This document shows positions 7,388 to 13,602 of a stretch of 13,602 bases of DNA, piece by piece (positions within the stretch are counted from its first letter, which is position 1; the number at the start of each line of letters is the position of its first letter). A program made the translations under genes and the position numbers. The stretch is from Baffinella frigidus (taxonomy: Eukaryota > Cryptophyceae > Cryptomonadales > Baffinellaceae). Under the pieces are notes generated by a model. The model was not told the DNA's origin. It did not search any database and saw only the letters and a program-made list of their open reading frames with translations. The stretch covers positions 16,214-29,815 of the forward strand of contig MU647841.1 in NCBI GenBank assembly GCA_026770585.1. The letters are read 5' to 3'.

Positions 7388-8354
7388 TCACCGTTTGAAC
7401 GCAAGGACGAGTATTGATCTGGGACTCTCTGTTCGGTCACTGCCTGTTTGTAAGAACGGTTGGTTGTCAAATAAGGGCATGCACACTGTCTTGTATACGT
7501 CCGTTGACTAGGGTGTGTGTTGCTGGCGATGTATTAATAAATCAACACGAGTCACTGGTAATAACCGACATTTGATACTTGATAACCAGAATTCAACTAT
7601 TTGGCTGCTACACACAACCTCTTACATTTGGACCTAGATACGTTCCCGGATGCATTTTTGTGACATCTATTGTGTAGCGAACGAATGAGTCTGTGTCGAC
7701 GATCATCTTCAGCATAAACATGGCAGGGAAGTGCTTGAAACACAGAGTGACGGATACGATGGACGCAGATGCAGAGTGTAATAGTTGCAACGTCCGTGCT
7801 GAGCATATACGCCCACACCACTTGCATCGATTTTTTCGGTCTGTGCGTTGTTGCAGCCTACACTCGCTCTGGAGTTGGGTATGACTGTCCTCAGAGATGT
7901 GTTGAAGTGACGAGGTATTTGATCCGTCTTTGATATCCATGAGTGGGAGTATTGCTCGTATGTTGTATCGGGTACATGTAAGAGGACTTTCTGGGTCGTA
8001 AATGTGCAGAGCAGTACATTCTTGACAACGGAAATATTTTATGTCGCGGATACAGAGCAACTTGCCAAACACGTTGACTCTCACCACGGTATCGTCTGAT
8101 TTGCAGTTGGCACATGAAATATGCATCGTTTTGGTGTCCATACGAAGTTTTGAGACGCGTTGTAGTATGCGCGTGTTGGGTCCGTGGGCACATTTGAGGC
8201 ATATGTGCTTCTCACATGCACTCAGAACCGGGAACAGAGATTCGGAGAACTTGTCCACAATCCGTGAGGCTTGGGTGGTCACCAGGTTCCATGGTAGCGC
8301 GTGGGTTTGAACAGTTTGGTGTATCATTTCTGTTGTCGAGGTATGTGAATGTGA
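7388..8354 (-). CDS. C-terminal part of a Cys-rich, probably zinc-binding protein
   Basis: The frame is open from 8354 to the TAG at 7608-7610 (ATG at 8327). It carries several Cys pairs: CEKHICLKC, CANC and, about 26 residues on, CQEC, a spacing like a zinc ribbon, then CKWCGRIC near the end. This suggests binding of two or more zinc ions and perhaps nucleic acid or protein contacts. A strong GTAAGA donor at 7625 and a CACACCCTAG acceptor ending at 7508 define a 118-nt candidate intron that skips the TAG. It joins a further 39 codons (7507-7391) ending at TGA 7388-7390. In the opposite direction the same frame continues past TAA 8355-8357 into a further long open stretch, so this is probably the C-terminal part of a longer protein. 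No family is recognised. Confidence 0.55.
7508..7625 (-). other. Candidate 118-nt spliceosomal intron
   Basis: Minus-strand donor AAT|GTAAGA and acceptor ACACACCCTAG|TCA, with a possible branch-point word (TTAAT) near the middle. Splicing is phase-correct and removes the TAG that would otherwise end the zinc-binding frame. The downstream 39 codons look protein-like and end in TGA 12 nt before the next gene. Confidence 0.45.
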
Positions 8355-9494
8355 TTATATCTGGGAGTCTGTGCACACTACGTGTGCATGCAGGGCGGTG
8401 TGTATGTGCTCTGGTCGTACAACCCCTAATTTCTCAGGTGTAGGTGCCGTGATTAGCTGGGTGCGACACATACGTGAGACGCGGTCGAGCGAGGACAAGC
8501 AGACCGTGTTGATGTATTGCCAGCTCCAATCTGTAGGTTGCACACAGCTTTGCCGTACGTGGTCGCATAGGGTGATACACGCGATGTCGTAGCTGGGTAG
8601 GAAATTCGCATGCCTTGTAAGAAATTCGTTCTCTACAAGACATAAGTCTGCACGCATGTTGATAATATATTCCGTGAAACTCAGTCGCAGTAGATCATGC
8701 GAAGCTCTCAAGAATTGGCACTGTGTGTCGAACGAAGATGTATGCAACTGATAGATACAACCCGCTATGGCAACGCGAGTCTGCCAAATTGGTTGCTTGG
8801 AGGAACGTGGATACAATCCAAGCAGTGTTGCTTGAATCAAGTTGAGACACACACTTGCCTCGACGTGGCACATGGGAAGTGTAGGATTTCCGCGACGTAT
8901 ACGACTCTTTCTCTTCAAAGGGGATAGCAACTGAATGTAGTATGAGATGATCCCGGTCACGGGGTTCGACGTAAATGAAAAAGGAATGAATCTAGTGATA
9001 TCCGGGAGTGTGTGGTATTGGGGGACGTCAATTTCGCTGGGTCGTATTGTTTGTAGTACGTCCCATGGGGGACTATGTTTACACGCACATGCAATGAGGT
9101 ATGTATCGATTGTGAGTTAAATTGCGCGGTCGCCGTGTTTTAGGCGGCAGTGTAGGTCGTGGAGTGTGGCATCGACACCAGCGTCTGTCGTGCAGAATGA
9201 TCCGGTTTTGACCGGGTACGTGCCAGGTGTGTGGTATGAGGGCTCAGATTTGGAGGGAGTGGCGGATCTTGTTGATGTTGATGAACCCGTCTCAGAGTCA
9301 TAGTTTGAGCTGTCTTGGTTCTTATGTGTGACATGGGGTCTGTTTTGATCGAAACGAAGGACACCCTCGTCATCCACCACCATCTGATTGGAACTCAGTC
9401 GAAGCGCAGATTGTATGCGCGTTGCTGATTTCTTCAGAGGATGGACGATCAGTGCTGCAGGGGCACCTTGGATGACGAGGGTCCTTGAAAATCC
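8355..9494 (-). CDS. Middle part of the long minus-strand protein, interrupted by TAA
   Basis: One reading frame runs from 9494 to 8358 with a single stop, TAA at 9117-9119, and ends at TAA 8355-8357. The first half has hydrophobic segments (LVIQGAPAALIVHPL) and a Ser/Thr-rich linker. After the TAA comes a stretch of 253 open codons with Trp, Cys and aromatic residues spread as in a folded protein (for example PWDVLQT, PDITRFIPFSF, IISYYIQLL). The first ATG after the TAA is some 90 codons downstream, so a separate gene starting there would leave obvious coding sequence unexplained. No good splice donor lies before the TAA. The frame is shared with the zinc-binding segment to the left, which argues for a single ancestral gene. 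Confidence 0.5.
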
Positions 9495-9826
9495 TCATAG
9501 TATACATTGTGTTGGTGTACATGACGTGTGCCGTTCTGTGAATATACTGAGTATTTGTGACGGTTGTGAGCAACGATGGGGAGCGGCATGTTCTGAATAG
9601 ATCCGTTTTGAGGACAGATAAGCATCGCCTCGCGCGCGCACTCACCTGGTTGCTGGCACAGGTTCCCATACCGCTGAATGAATCCCCTGAATCGGTGTCC
9701 ATTGTACACCATGTTGTAGAACATCTCCTGGGTTGTACGTCTACTGCATAGAACACACATCTGCGGCGTCTCATCACCATTCACAACATCGATGTTCAGT
9801 GTGAATTCTACACCGACAAATAGCAT
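9449..9826 (-). CDS. N-terminal part of the long minus-strand protein (Cys-containing)
   Basis: ATG at 9824-9826 lies 8 nt after the TAG of the 222-aa gene. The frame has 125 codons to TGA 9449-9451. Early features are a strand-like VGVEFTLNIDVV and a Cys pair (CVLCSRR), then LCQQPGEC and an aromatic-rich segment. A perfect donor (CAG|GTGAGT, intron starting at 9645) occurs inside it. Candidate acceptors ending at 9494, 9467 or 9455 would join it in phase to the next open frame to the left. It may instead be a separate 125-aa protein. The function is unknown. Confidence 0.5.
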   Translation of the reverse strand: MLFVGVEFTLNIDVVNGDETPQMCVLCSRRTTQEMFYNMVYNGHRFRGFIQRYGNLCQQPGECAREAMLICPQNGSIQNMPLPIVAHNRHKYSVYSQNGTRHVHQHNVYYEDFQGPSSSKVPLQH

Positions 9827-9834
9827 GTTTGTAT

Positions 9835-10503
9835 CTATGAAGTTGAACTCACGCCTGATTCGTCGCCTGATTCATCAAATGCCTGCGACGTGAACTCATC
9901 AAATACCACCAGGTCGAACGCTTGTAAACAATTTGATATTATTCGTTTGGACATCCTTCCAGCACGTCTATCGAGTTGCATGTGTATCTGAGGGGATACC
10001 AATATGGACATCAGTGAGACCAATGTAAACAGGCGGCTCGTGTGGAGTGGGTCGAGTAACCCCCCCATGTTGGTAGCGTAGGCGAACGTAACCTGCGAAC
10101 CGAACGAATCGCCATCGTCCTCGTCTGTCACGCTTTTGGGTACTAATGTAGGTGTGCAGAGTATTGCGAAACCCTTCAGAAAGAGCACGACCTTGTTCAT
10201 TGAATCCATCGCATTACTTGGGCCTGTGTCCAAGGCGGCTCTCATGATGGCGTGTGTGAAAACAAAAAGTGTTATACGTCGCAAGCAAGAGAGTACTCTT
10301 GAAATTGTATTTGTTTTGAAAGTATGCAACAAGGTCATGCATATCATATTGACACTACCATAGATAATAGCGACCCATACCATGGGCACGATATCTTGCA
10401 TCCCATTTAGGAGCAGGCGGATCAAGGACATCATTATGACTCGTTCTATACGATTTGTTATGGCCAAGAGTCGCTGTATAAACATTATCGTGTGTAGAAC
10501 CAA
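9835..10503 (-). CDS. 222-aa multi-pass membrane protein
   Basis: ATG at 10501-10503 is the first start after the divergent promoter repeats. Hydrophobic segments that could cross a membrane lie at about residues 38-60, 77-92, 104-122 and 157-171, the first being the strongest. An acidic loop (VTDEDDGDSF) lies between the last two. The C-terminal tail repeats DESG and ends at TAG 9835-9837. A GTGAGT donor sits in this tail (intron start 9852), and a 92-nt intron ending at 9761 would fuse it in phase to the next frame. I favour two separate genes because the next ATG follows closely. Family not recognised. The protein probably acts in a cellular or viral membrane. Confidence 0.65.
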   Translation of the reverse strand: MVLHTIMFIQRLLAITNRIERVIMMSLIRLLLNGMQDIVPMVWVAIIYGSVNMICMTLLHTFKTNTISRVLSCLRRITLFVFTHAIMRAALDTGPSNAMDSMNKVVLFLKGFAILCTPTLVPKSVTDEDDGDSFGSQVTFAYATNMGGLLDPLHTSRLFTLVSLMSILVSPQIHMQLDRRAGRMSKRIISNCLQAFDLVVFDEFTSQAFDESGDESGVSSTS

Positions 10504-10518
10504 CCTCCTGATTTACCC

Positions 10519-10587
10519 TGATATATGTGCTCTGCTACATGTGCTCTGATACATGTGCCTGATATATGTGCTCTGAAATATGTTTCC
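10519..10587. promoter_or_regulatory. 14-bp tandem repeat in a divergent promoter
   Basis: Five consecutive units of about 14 bp (TGATATATGTGCTC, TGCTACATGTGCTC, TGATACATGTGCC, TGATATATGTGCTC, TGAAATATGTTTCC) lie between the divergent 222-aa and 364-aa genes. The regular spacing and the ACATGT/ATATGT core suggest repeated protein-binding sites controlling both genes, or an origin-like array. Confidence 0.65.
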
Positions 10588-10621
10588 ATAAAACACTGTT
10601 TTGTTAGGATGATCATGTCTC

Positions 10622-10629
10622 TATTTAAG
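10622..10629 (+). promoter_or_regulatory. TATTTAAG box upstream of the 364-aa gene
   Basis: TATTTAAG lies 45 nt (start to start) before ATG 10667. The same octamer lies 39 nt before the start of the 172-aa gene, so it is probably the local TATA-type core promoter element. Confidence 0.5.
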
Positions 10630-10666
10630 CTGCTTACCCGTGAGATACCCATAGATATTTCATATT

Positions 10667-11761
10667 ATGAGTATGGAACCTACCTCGCTATCGGTAATGG
10701 ATGACGCTACCAATGAATCTGTTCTTACAACGCAGCAACCGATTCGCATCACTCGCCGTTTCAATGTTAGTATCAACGGTTCTATGAATGACTTCGAGGC
10801 GATGGGTAGGACGGCCGCAACTTGGCAACCGGTTGACAACTGTCACACTGAACTTTTTGGGGTTGATGCTGATGGGGTTGGTCTGCATGGGAACGACCAT
10901 GCGACTACCACCAACGCCATCGGAAATGCTGTCATTGTGAAGGCTACTATGTTGCAGAGCAAGTCCACTTTCACTGTGCCACTAGGACTCACGTGTAATA
11001 TTGTTCCTTCACGTGAGATTACTGACACTGGTGAGAAGTTCCTATGCACGGTGCTACCGGATACTCATAGTACCTTCCCAGAGACTGTCTTTGAAGCTGA
11101 TGTTACCGCGCGACAGGGTATGGAATGGCGTAATCTCTACCCACAGTACAACACAAATAATCTTGAGACGCAAGGTATTATGGAGGTGAAGGGGTGTCCC
11201 TATGTCTTCGTTAGTCAGGGTCATCCAGCCATTAACCTGCTGCGTGCCAACTCAGACATGCTTGGAAGTGACATTGATCAGATGACGAAGATTGACGGAG
11301 AGTGGTTTAAGGTCTCGCGACAGGTTGTCATGCAGTGTTGTCAGACGCTACGCACGCAGGTGCTCAATAAAGTCCAGAATTCAGACCTTAACACGATCCA
11401 GCTTCAGCTTCATCGATTCCAGAATGTGCCATGGACTTCTCTTCCTTCTACTGCGATGATGAATTCGAACCAGAGTGACCTGTCTGCTGAAAAGCATAAG
11501 AATGAATACGTCGATACCCTCATGAAGCCGTGTATGTATATGGGTTATCTGAAACTCCCGATCACAGAGCGCATACAATGGGTCTGTGTAAATGTCGCAG
11601 AGCTTCCAACTATGAATGCTAACGGTGGCAACAACGGCTTTGGTACCCTGATGTCGATGTACAACCTGGTACCTCTTTCGCTGCGACCGACTACGACAGG
11701 GCGGGTGGCTACGTTCGCCGAACAGCTAGAAATCACAAAAACTGGAATTTTCATGAATTAA
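10667..11761 (+). CDS. 364-aa hypothetical protein, possibly structural
   Basis: This is a clean, full-length frame from ATG 10667 (a second ATG is at residue 3) to TAA 11759-11761. Base composition is balanced and amino-acid use is normal. There is no signal peptide or membrane helix. The sequence is rich in Asn, Thr, Gln and Met with many short strand-like stretches, and has a CC pair in the middle (VVMQCCQTL). This is the look of an all-beta or mixed structural protein, and a capsid or minor capsid protein is one guess, but no family motif is visible. It is transcribed rightward from the promoter shared with the 222-aa gene and is followed by a hairpin. It contains about 20 Gln codons, all CAA or CAG, which bears on the stop-codon question elsewhere in the block. 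Confidence 0.85.
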   Translation: MSMEPTSLSVMDDATNESVLTTQQPIRITRRFNVSINGSMNDFEAMGRTAATWQPVDNCHTELFGVDADGVGLHGNDHATTTNAIGNAVIVKATMLQSKSTFTVPLGLTCNIVPSREITDTGEKFLCTVLPDTHSTFPETVFEADVTARQGMEWRNLYPQYNTNNLETQGIMEVKGCPYVFVSQGHPAINLLRANSDMLGSDIDQMTKIDGEWFKVSRQVVMQCCQTLRTQVLNKVQNSDLNTIQLQLHRFQNVPWTSLPSTAMMNSNQSDLSAEKHKNEYVDTLMKPCMYMGYLKLPITERIQWVCVNVAELPTMNANGGNNGFGTLMSMYNLVPLSLRPTTTGRVATFAEQLEITKTGIFMN

Positions 11762-11770
11762 GCTGCAAGA

Positions 11771-11814
11771 CTGGCAAGATCTCTAATATATTTTTATTCG
11801 TATTATCTTGCCGG
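11771..11814 (+). terminator. Inverted repeat just after the 364-aa gene
   Basis: CTGGCAAGAT (11771-11780) pairs with ATCTTGCCGG (11805-11814) over 10 bp, including one wobble, around an AT-rich loop, 10 nt after the stop codon. It could shape the transcript 3' end. A related word, CCGGCAAGA, recurs near 12021. Confidence 0.45.
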
Positions 11815-12058
11815 TTTTATAGGAATATAATCCCTTTAGAACATATTTTTGGCCTGTAGTAAAGATCTCAAGTTTTCATCGCAGCTCGAATTTGTTTAGC
11901 AGATTCTGGAGCTGACGGCAAAATCTCGAGGATCTGCGCTTTCAGATTTGAAAAGGACAAAAATTAGGGGCGAAATTTCGCAGAGAACCCGAAATATAGA
12001 TGGACACTTTATTTTTCAAACCGGCAAGAGGGAATGATCCAATGGACTTGAAGAATCT
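11815..12058. other. Convergent intergenic region
   Basis: This AT-rich gap lies between the convergent 364-aa and 180-aa genes. It includes a near-perfect palindrome CTTGAAGAATCTTCAAG at 12047-12063 that overlaps the stop codon of the 180-aa gene. In the 364-aa frame, no TGA occurs until about 12035 although TAA and TAG do. I see no gene here. Confidence 0.4.
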
Positions 12059-12601
12059 TCAAGCGATCTCTCCCATGATAGATGCAACAATCGCCATTGT
12101 CATATGCTCCATGTCCTTTTCACTACTAGGCGTTTCGTTAGGTGTGTTGTCGACTGGTTGGTCGATATCAGACGAGACCACTGGCACTGCTACTCGCCTC
12201 GGTGAATACGGGCCAGGTATGTCAGGTAGGTCAGGGCCTGTATCGTTAAATTTACATATGTTGAGAAATCGTATAAGTTTATGCATAGTAGCAAGTTGCG
12301 ATGGGGTGAATACGAATTGGCGCAATTGGAAGATTCTCGTAATTTTCTCAAGAACTTTATAGGTAGGCCTATTAGCTTGACCCCATATTTGCATAAACGC
12401 AACGACATCACGCGGAAGCATGTCACTAAACTCTGCTAGTTGTGCAACTTGAACCGGCTTGGTGTAACAGACTTGCCGGAAAGACATCTGTTTTTGTTCA
12501 AGAGACGCGTGTAGTATTATATATGAACCATACTTGGCATTGTGACCTGCCGTAGCCTGCCTGGTCTTAGTTCTGTCACACCCCATCATAGCCTCTGCCA
12601 T
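12059..12601 (-). CDS. 180-aa hypothetical protein
   Basis: The frame runs from ATG 12601 to TGA 12059-12061. The first five residues (MAEAM) are encoded by the 12-bp satellite repeat, so translation may really begin at Met5 or Met6. Residues 50-115 look helical and globular (VQVAQLAEFSDMLP, TYKVLEKITRIFQLRQF). Residues 120-165 are Pro/Asp-rich and probably disordered (GPDLPDIPGPYSP). The C-terminal 15 residues form a Met-rich hydrophobic helix (MTMAIVASIMGEIA). Family unknown. It is divergent from the 172-aa gene and shares a 130-bp intergenic region with it. Confidence 0.75.
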   Translation of the reverse strand: MAEAMMGCDRTKTRQATAGHNAKYGSYIILHASLEQKQMSFRQVCYTKPVQVAQLAEFSDMLPRDVVAFMQIWGQANRPTYKVLEKITRIFQLRQFVFTPSQLATMHKLIRFLNICKFNDTGPDLPDIPGPYSPRRVAVPVVSSDIDQPVDNTPNETPSSEKDMEHMTMAIVASIMGEIA

Positions 12602-12663
12602 AGCCCGTCATAGCCCGTCATAGCCTCTGCCACTACCCGCCATAGCCTCTGCCATAGCCAGCC
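12582..12663. repeat. Left block of GCCATAGCCTCT satellite
   Basis: The segment consists of 10-12 bp units (CATAGCCTCTGC, CATAGCCCGT, CATAGCCAGC) and overlaps the 5' end of the minus-strand 180-aa gene. It is the same satellite as the longer array at the right end of the window, so the 172-aa gene is bracketed by it. Confidence 0.85.
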
Positions 12664-12693
12664 TTATCACAGGAAAACATATCCCATTTTGCA

Positions 12694-12701
12694 TATTTAA
12701 G
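12694..12701 (+). promoter_or_regulatory. TATTTAAG box upstream of the 172-aa gene
   Basis: This is an identical octamer to the one before the 364-aa gene, 39 nt (start to start) before ATG 12733. The conserved sequence and spacing support a shared core promoter type. Confidence 0.5.
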
Positions 12702-12732
12702 GACCATATCTCTTCTGTTTCATATACACATC

Positions 12733-13251
12733 ATGTCTTCACATAAAACAATACAACTCCGAAAAAACGATAAGATCCCATCATACCCTAGTGTTGACAA
12801 GTATGGGCACCGCTTTCTGGAAATCATGTCTTGGGCTCAATTAGACAAGTTATCCTTGGAAGAAATTTGTGGTGATCAATATTTCGCAATGCCGTATTGT
12901 GAAAAAGAACATATGGCGTTTCAAACCAAACATCGTCAACACCTGCACACAGTGCGAACGCCAAACTGCTGGGGTGTGAAACTCCCCATGTTCCCCAAAG
13001 AAATCGCATTTATTTACCATCACGCCTACAAGATACAAAATTTCGAGTACATGGTGTATGGACCCAATCGGGACCACGACCTGATTCTGGGACTACTAAA
13101 TTACGAAATGCATGCACAGCTCGAGAAAATAAGAACTGCAGACAACCAGGCAAATAGAGACAAAATAAAGATAGCGCTCGTGGTAACGGTCGTCAGTGCC
13201 GTTTTACATGCGGTATATGTGACAAAACTGCACAGACTCGGTAAAAAATAG
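12733..13251 (+). CDS. 172-aa tail-anchored membrane protein
   Basis: ATG 12733 opens a frame that ends at TAG 13249-13251. Residues 1-140 are soluble, with a basic N-terminus, several aromatic and His/Cys residues (AMPYCEKEH, NCWGVKLPMF, FIYHHAYK) and a charged helix at 128-145. One hydrophobic helix at about 146-163 (IKIALVVTVVSAVLHAVYV) is followed by a short basic tail (TKLHRLGKK), the layout of a tail-anchored or single-pass protein with its N-terminal domain in the cytoplasm. The helix-coding DNA is partly duplicated just downstream, and the stop codon falls at the start of that second copy. Family unknown. Confidence 0.8.
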   Translation: MSSHKTIQLRKNDKIPSYPSVDKYGHRFLEIMSWAQLDKLSLEEICGDQYFAMPYCEKEHMAFQTKHRQHLHTVRTPNCWGVKLPMFPKEIAFIYHHAYKIQNFEYMVYGPNRDHDLILGLLNYEMHAQLEKIRTADNQANRDKIKIALVVTVVSAVLHAVYVTKLHRLGKK

Positions 13252-13292
13252 CGCTCGGGGTAACGATCGTCAATGCTGTTTTAATTGCGATA
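13171..13292 (+). repeat. Partial 77-bp-period duplication of the membrane-helix coding segment
   Basis: The sequence starting ATAGCGCTCG at 13171 recurs at 13248, about 42 bp of the second copy being retained with a few substitutions (both contain GGTAACG, TCGTCA and GTTTTA). The 77-bp offset shifts frame, so the second copy reads immediately into TAG. The original C-terminus may therefore have been longer. Confidence 0.75.
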
Positions 13293-13384
13293 GCTCAGCG
13301 TATTCAGGGTTAGCTCGGCGTGGGGGGGTGCATCTTATCACGTCAGGCGTTAATTTTATTGAAACACAGGACCTGCTCAATTTC

Positions 13385-13602
13385 AGCCCGCCATAGCCTC
13401 TGCCATAGCCTCGGCCACAGCTCGCCATAGCCTCTGCCATAGTCTCGGCCACAGCCCGCCATAGCCTCTGTCATAGCCTCTGCCATAGCCTCGGCCAAAG
13501 CCTGCCACAGCCCGCCATAGCCTCGGCCAAAGCCCGCCATAGCCTCTGCCATAGCCTCGGCCAAAGCCAGCCATAGCCTCTGCCATAGCCATAGCCTCTG
13601 CC
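13385..13602. repeat. Right block of GCCATAGCCTCT satellite, continuing past the window
   Basis: This is an array of 10-12 bp units (CCATAGCCTCTG, CCATAGCCTCGG, CCACAGCCCG, CCAAAGCC variants) arranged in a loose higher-order pattern. Minus-strand frames through it read as Ala/Met/Gly repeats (MAEAMAEAM, GRGYGG) and are probably a by-product of the repeat. Between it and the 172-aa gene, 13293-13384 shows no gene. Confidence 0.85.

Noticed and set aside
9370-9780. 136-codon minus-strand frame
   Set aside because: It lies in a different frame from the more protein-like 9449-9826 frame and has an Arg/Cys/Ser-rich, out-of-phase composition.
9761-9852. 92-nt intron joining the 222-aa gene to the next frame
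   Set aside because: It is possible because of a GTGAGT donor and correct phase, but the next ATG lies 8 nt after the TAG, and the removed stretch (with VGVEFTLNIDVV) itself looks coding.
6118-13251. Genome-wide reassignment of TAA and TAG to glutamine as a firm call
   Set aside because: About 40 Gln codons in three clean genes use only CAA or CAG, and most frames are explained by TAA or TAG as stops. It is kept only as one hypothesis for the two internal TAA codons.
13270-13592. Minus-strand frames reading MAEAMAEAM and GRGYGG repeats
   Set aside because: These are direct translations of the satellite array with no unique sequence. A Gly-rich protein cannot be excluded, but nothing supports one.

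Overview
The window looks like nuclear DNA of a microbial eukaryote: an imperfect plant/algal/alveolate-type telomere-like tract (TTTAGGG and variants), a tRNA-like element with Pol III boxes, inverted-repeat elements, and protein genes with candidate spliceosomal introns (GTAAGT, GTAAGA and GTGAGT donors). No protein here could be assigned to a named family by eye, so the taxon is not fixed.

Layout. 1-2035: degenerate TTTAGGG tract with the G-rich strand on +, containing longer direct repeats. 2040-2880: GC-rich block with overlapping open frames on both strands and no gene I can support. 2880-4150: AT-richer stretch with a tRNA-like element (about 2996-3095), a foldback element (3384-3572), a perfect-stem hairpin (3571-3623) and an 85-bp duplication. 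4199-4665: a minus-strand open frame whose N-terminal part is made of a 24-bp tandem repeat. 4689-5942: a GC-rich plus-strand gene for a 417-aa repeat-containing protein.

From about 6100 the character changes: composition is more balanced and genes are packed closely, with short internal repeats in the promoter regions. A minus-strand block runs leftward from 10503: a 222-aa multi-membrane protein, a long Cys-rich probable zinc-binding protein in pieces (9826 to 7388), a 190-aa protein with a candidate 45-nt intron (7375 to 6758), and a 139-aa acidic/basic Lys-Thr-Pro protein (6537 to 6118). Gaps between neighbouring stops and starts can be as small as 8-12 nt. Divergent from this block is a 364-aa plus-strand gene (10667-11761). 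A second divergent pair follows: a 180-aa minus-strand gene (12601 to 12059) and a 172-aa tail-anchored membrane protein (12733-13251), bracketed by 12-bp-unit satellite repeats.

The gene packing, strand-coherent blocks and lack of recognisable cellular genes suggest that 6100-13600 could be an integrated or endogenised large DNA virus or other uncharacterised mobile element beside a subtelomere. This is inference only: I see no polymerase, packaging ATPase or capsid hallmark. The most puzzling feature is the long minus-strand reading frame, which is interrupted in frame by two TAA codons and needs frame changes to be continuous. Splicing, decay or stop-codon reassignment could each explain part of it.
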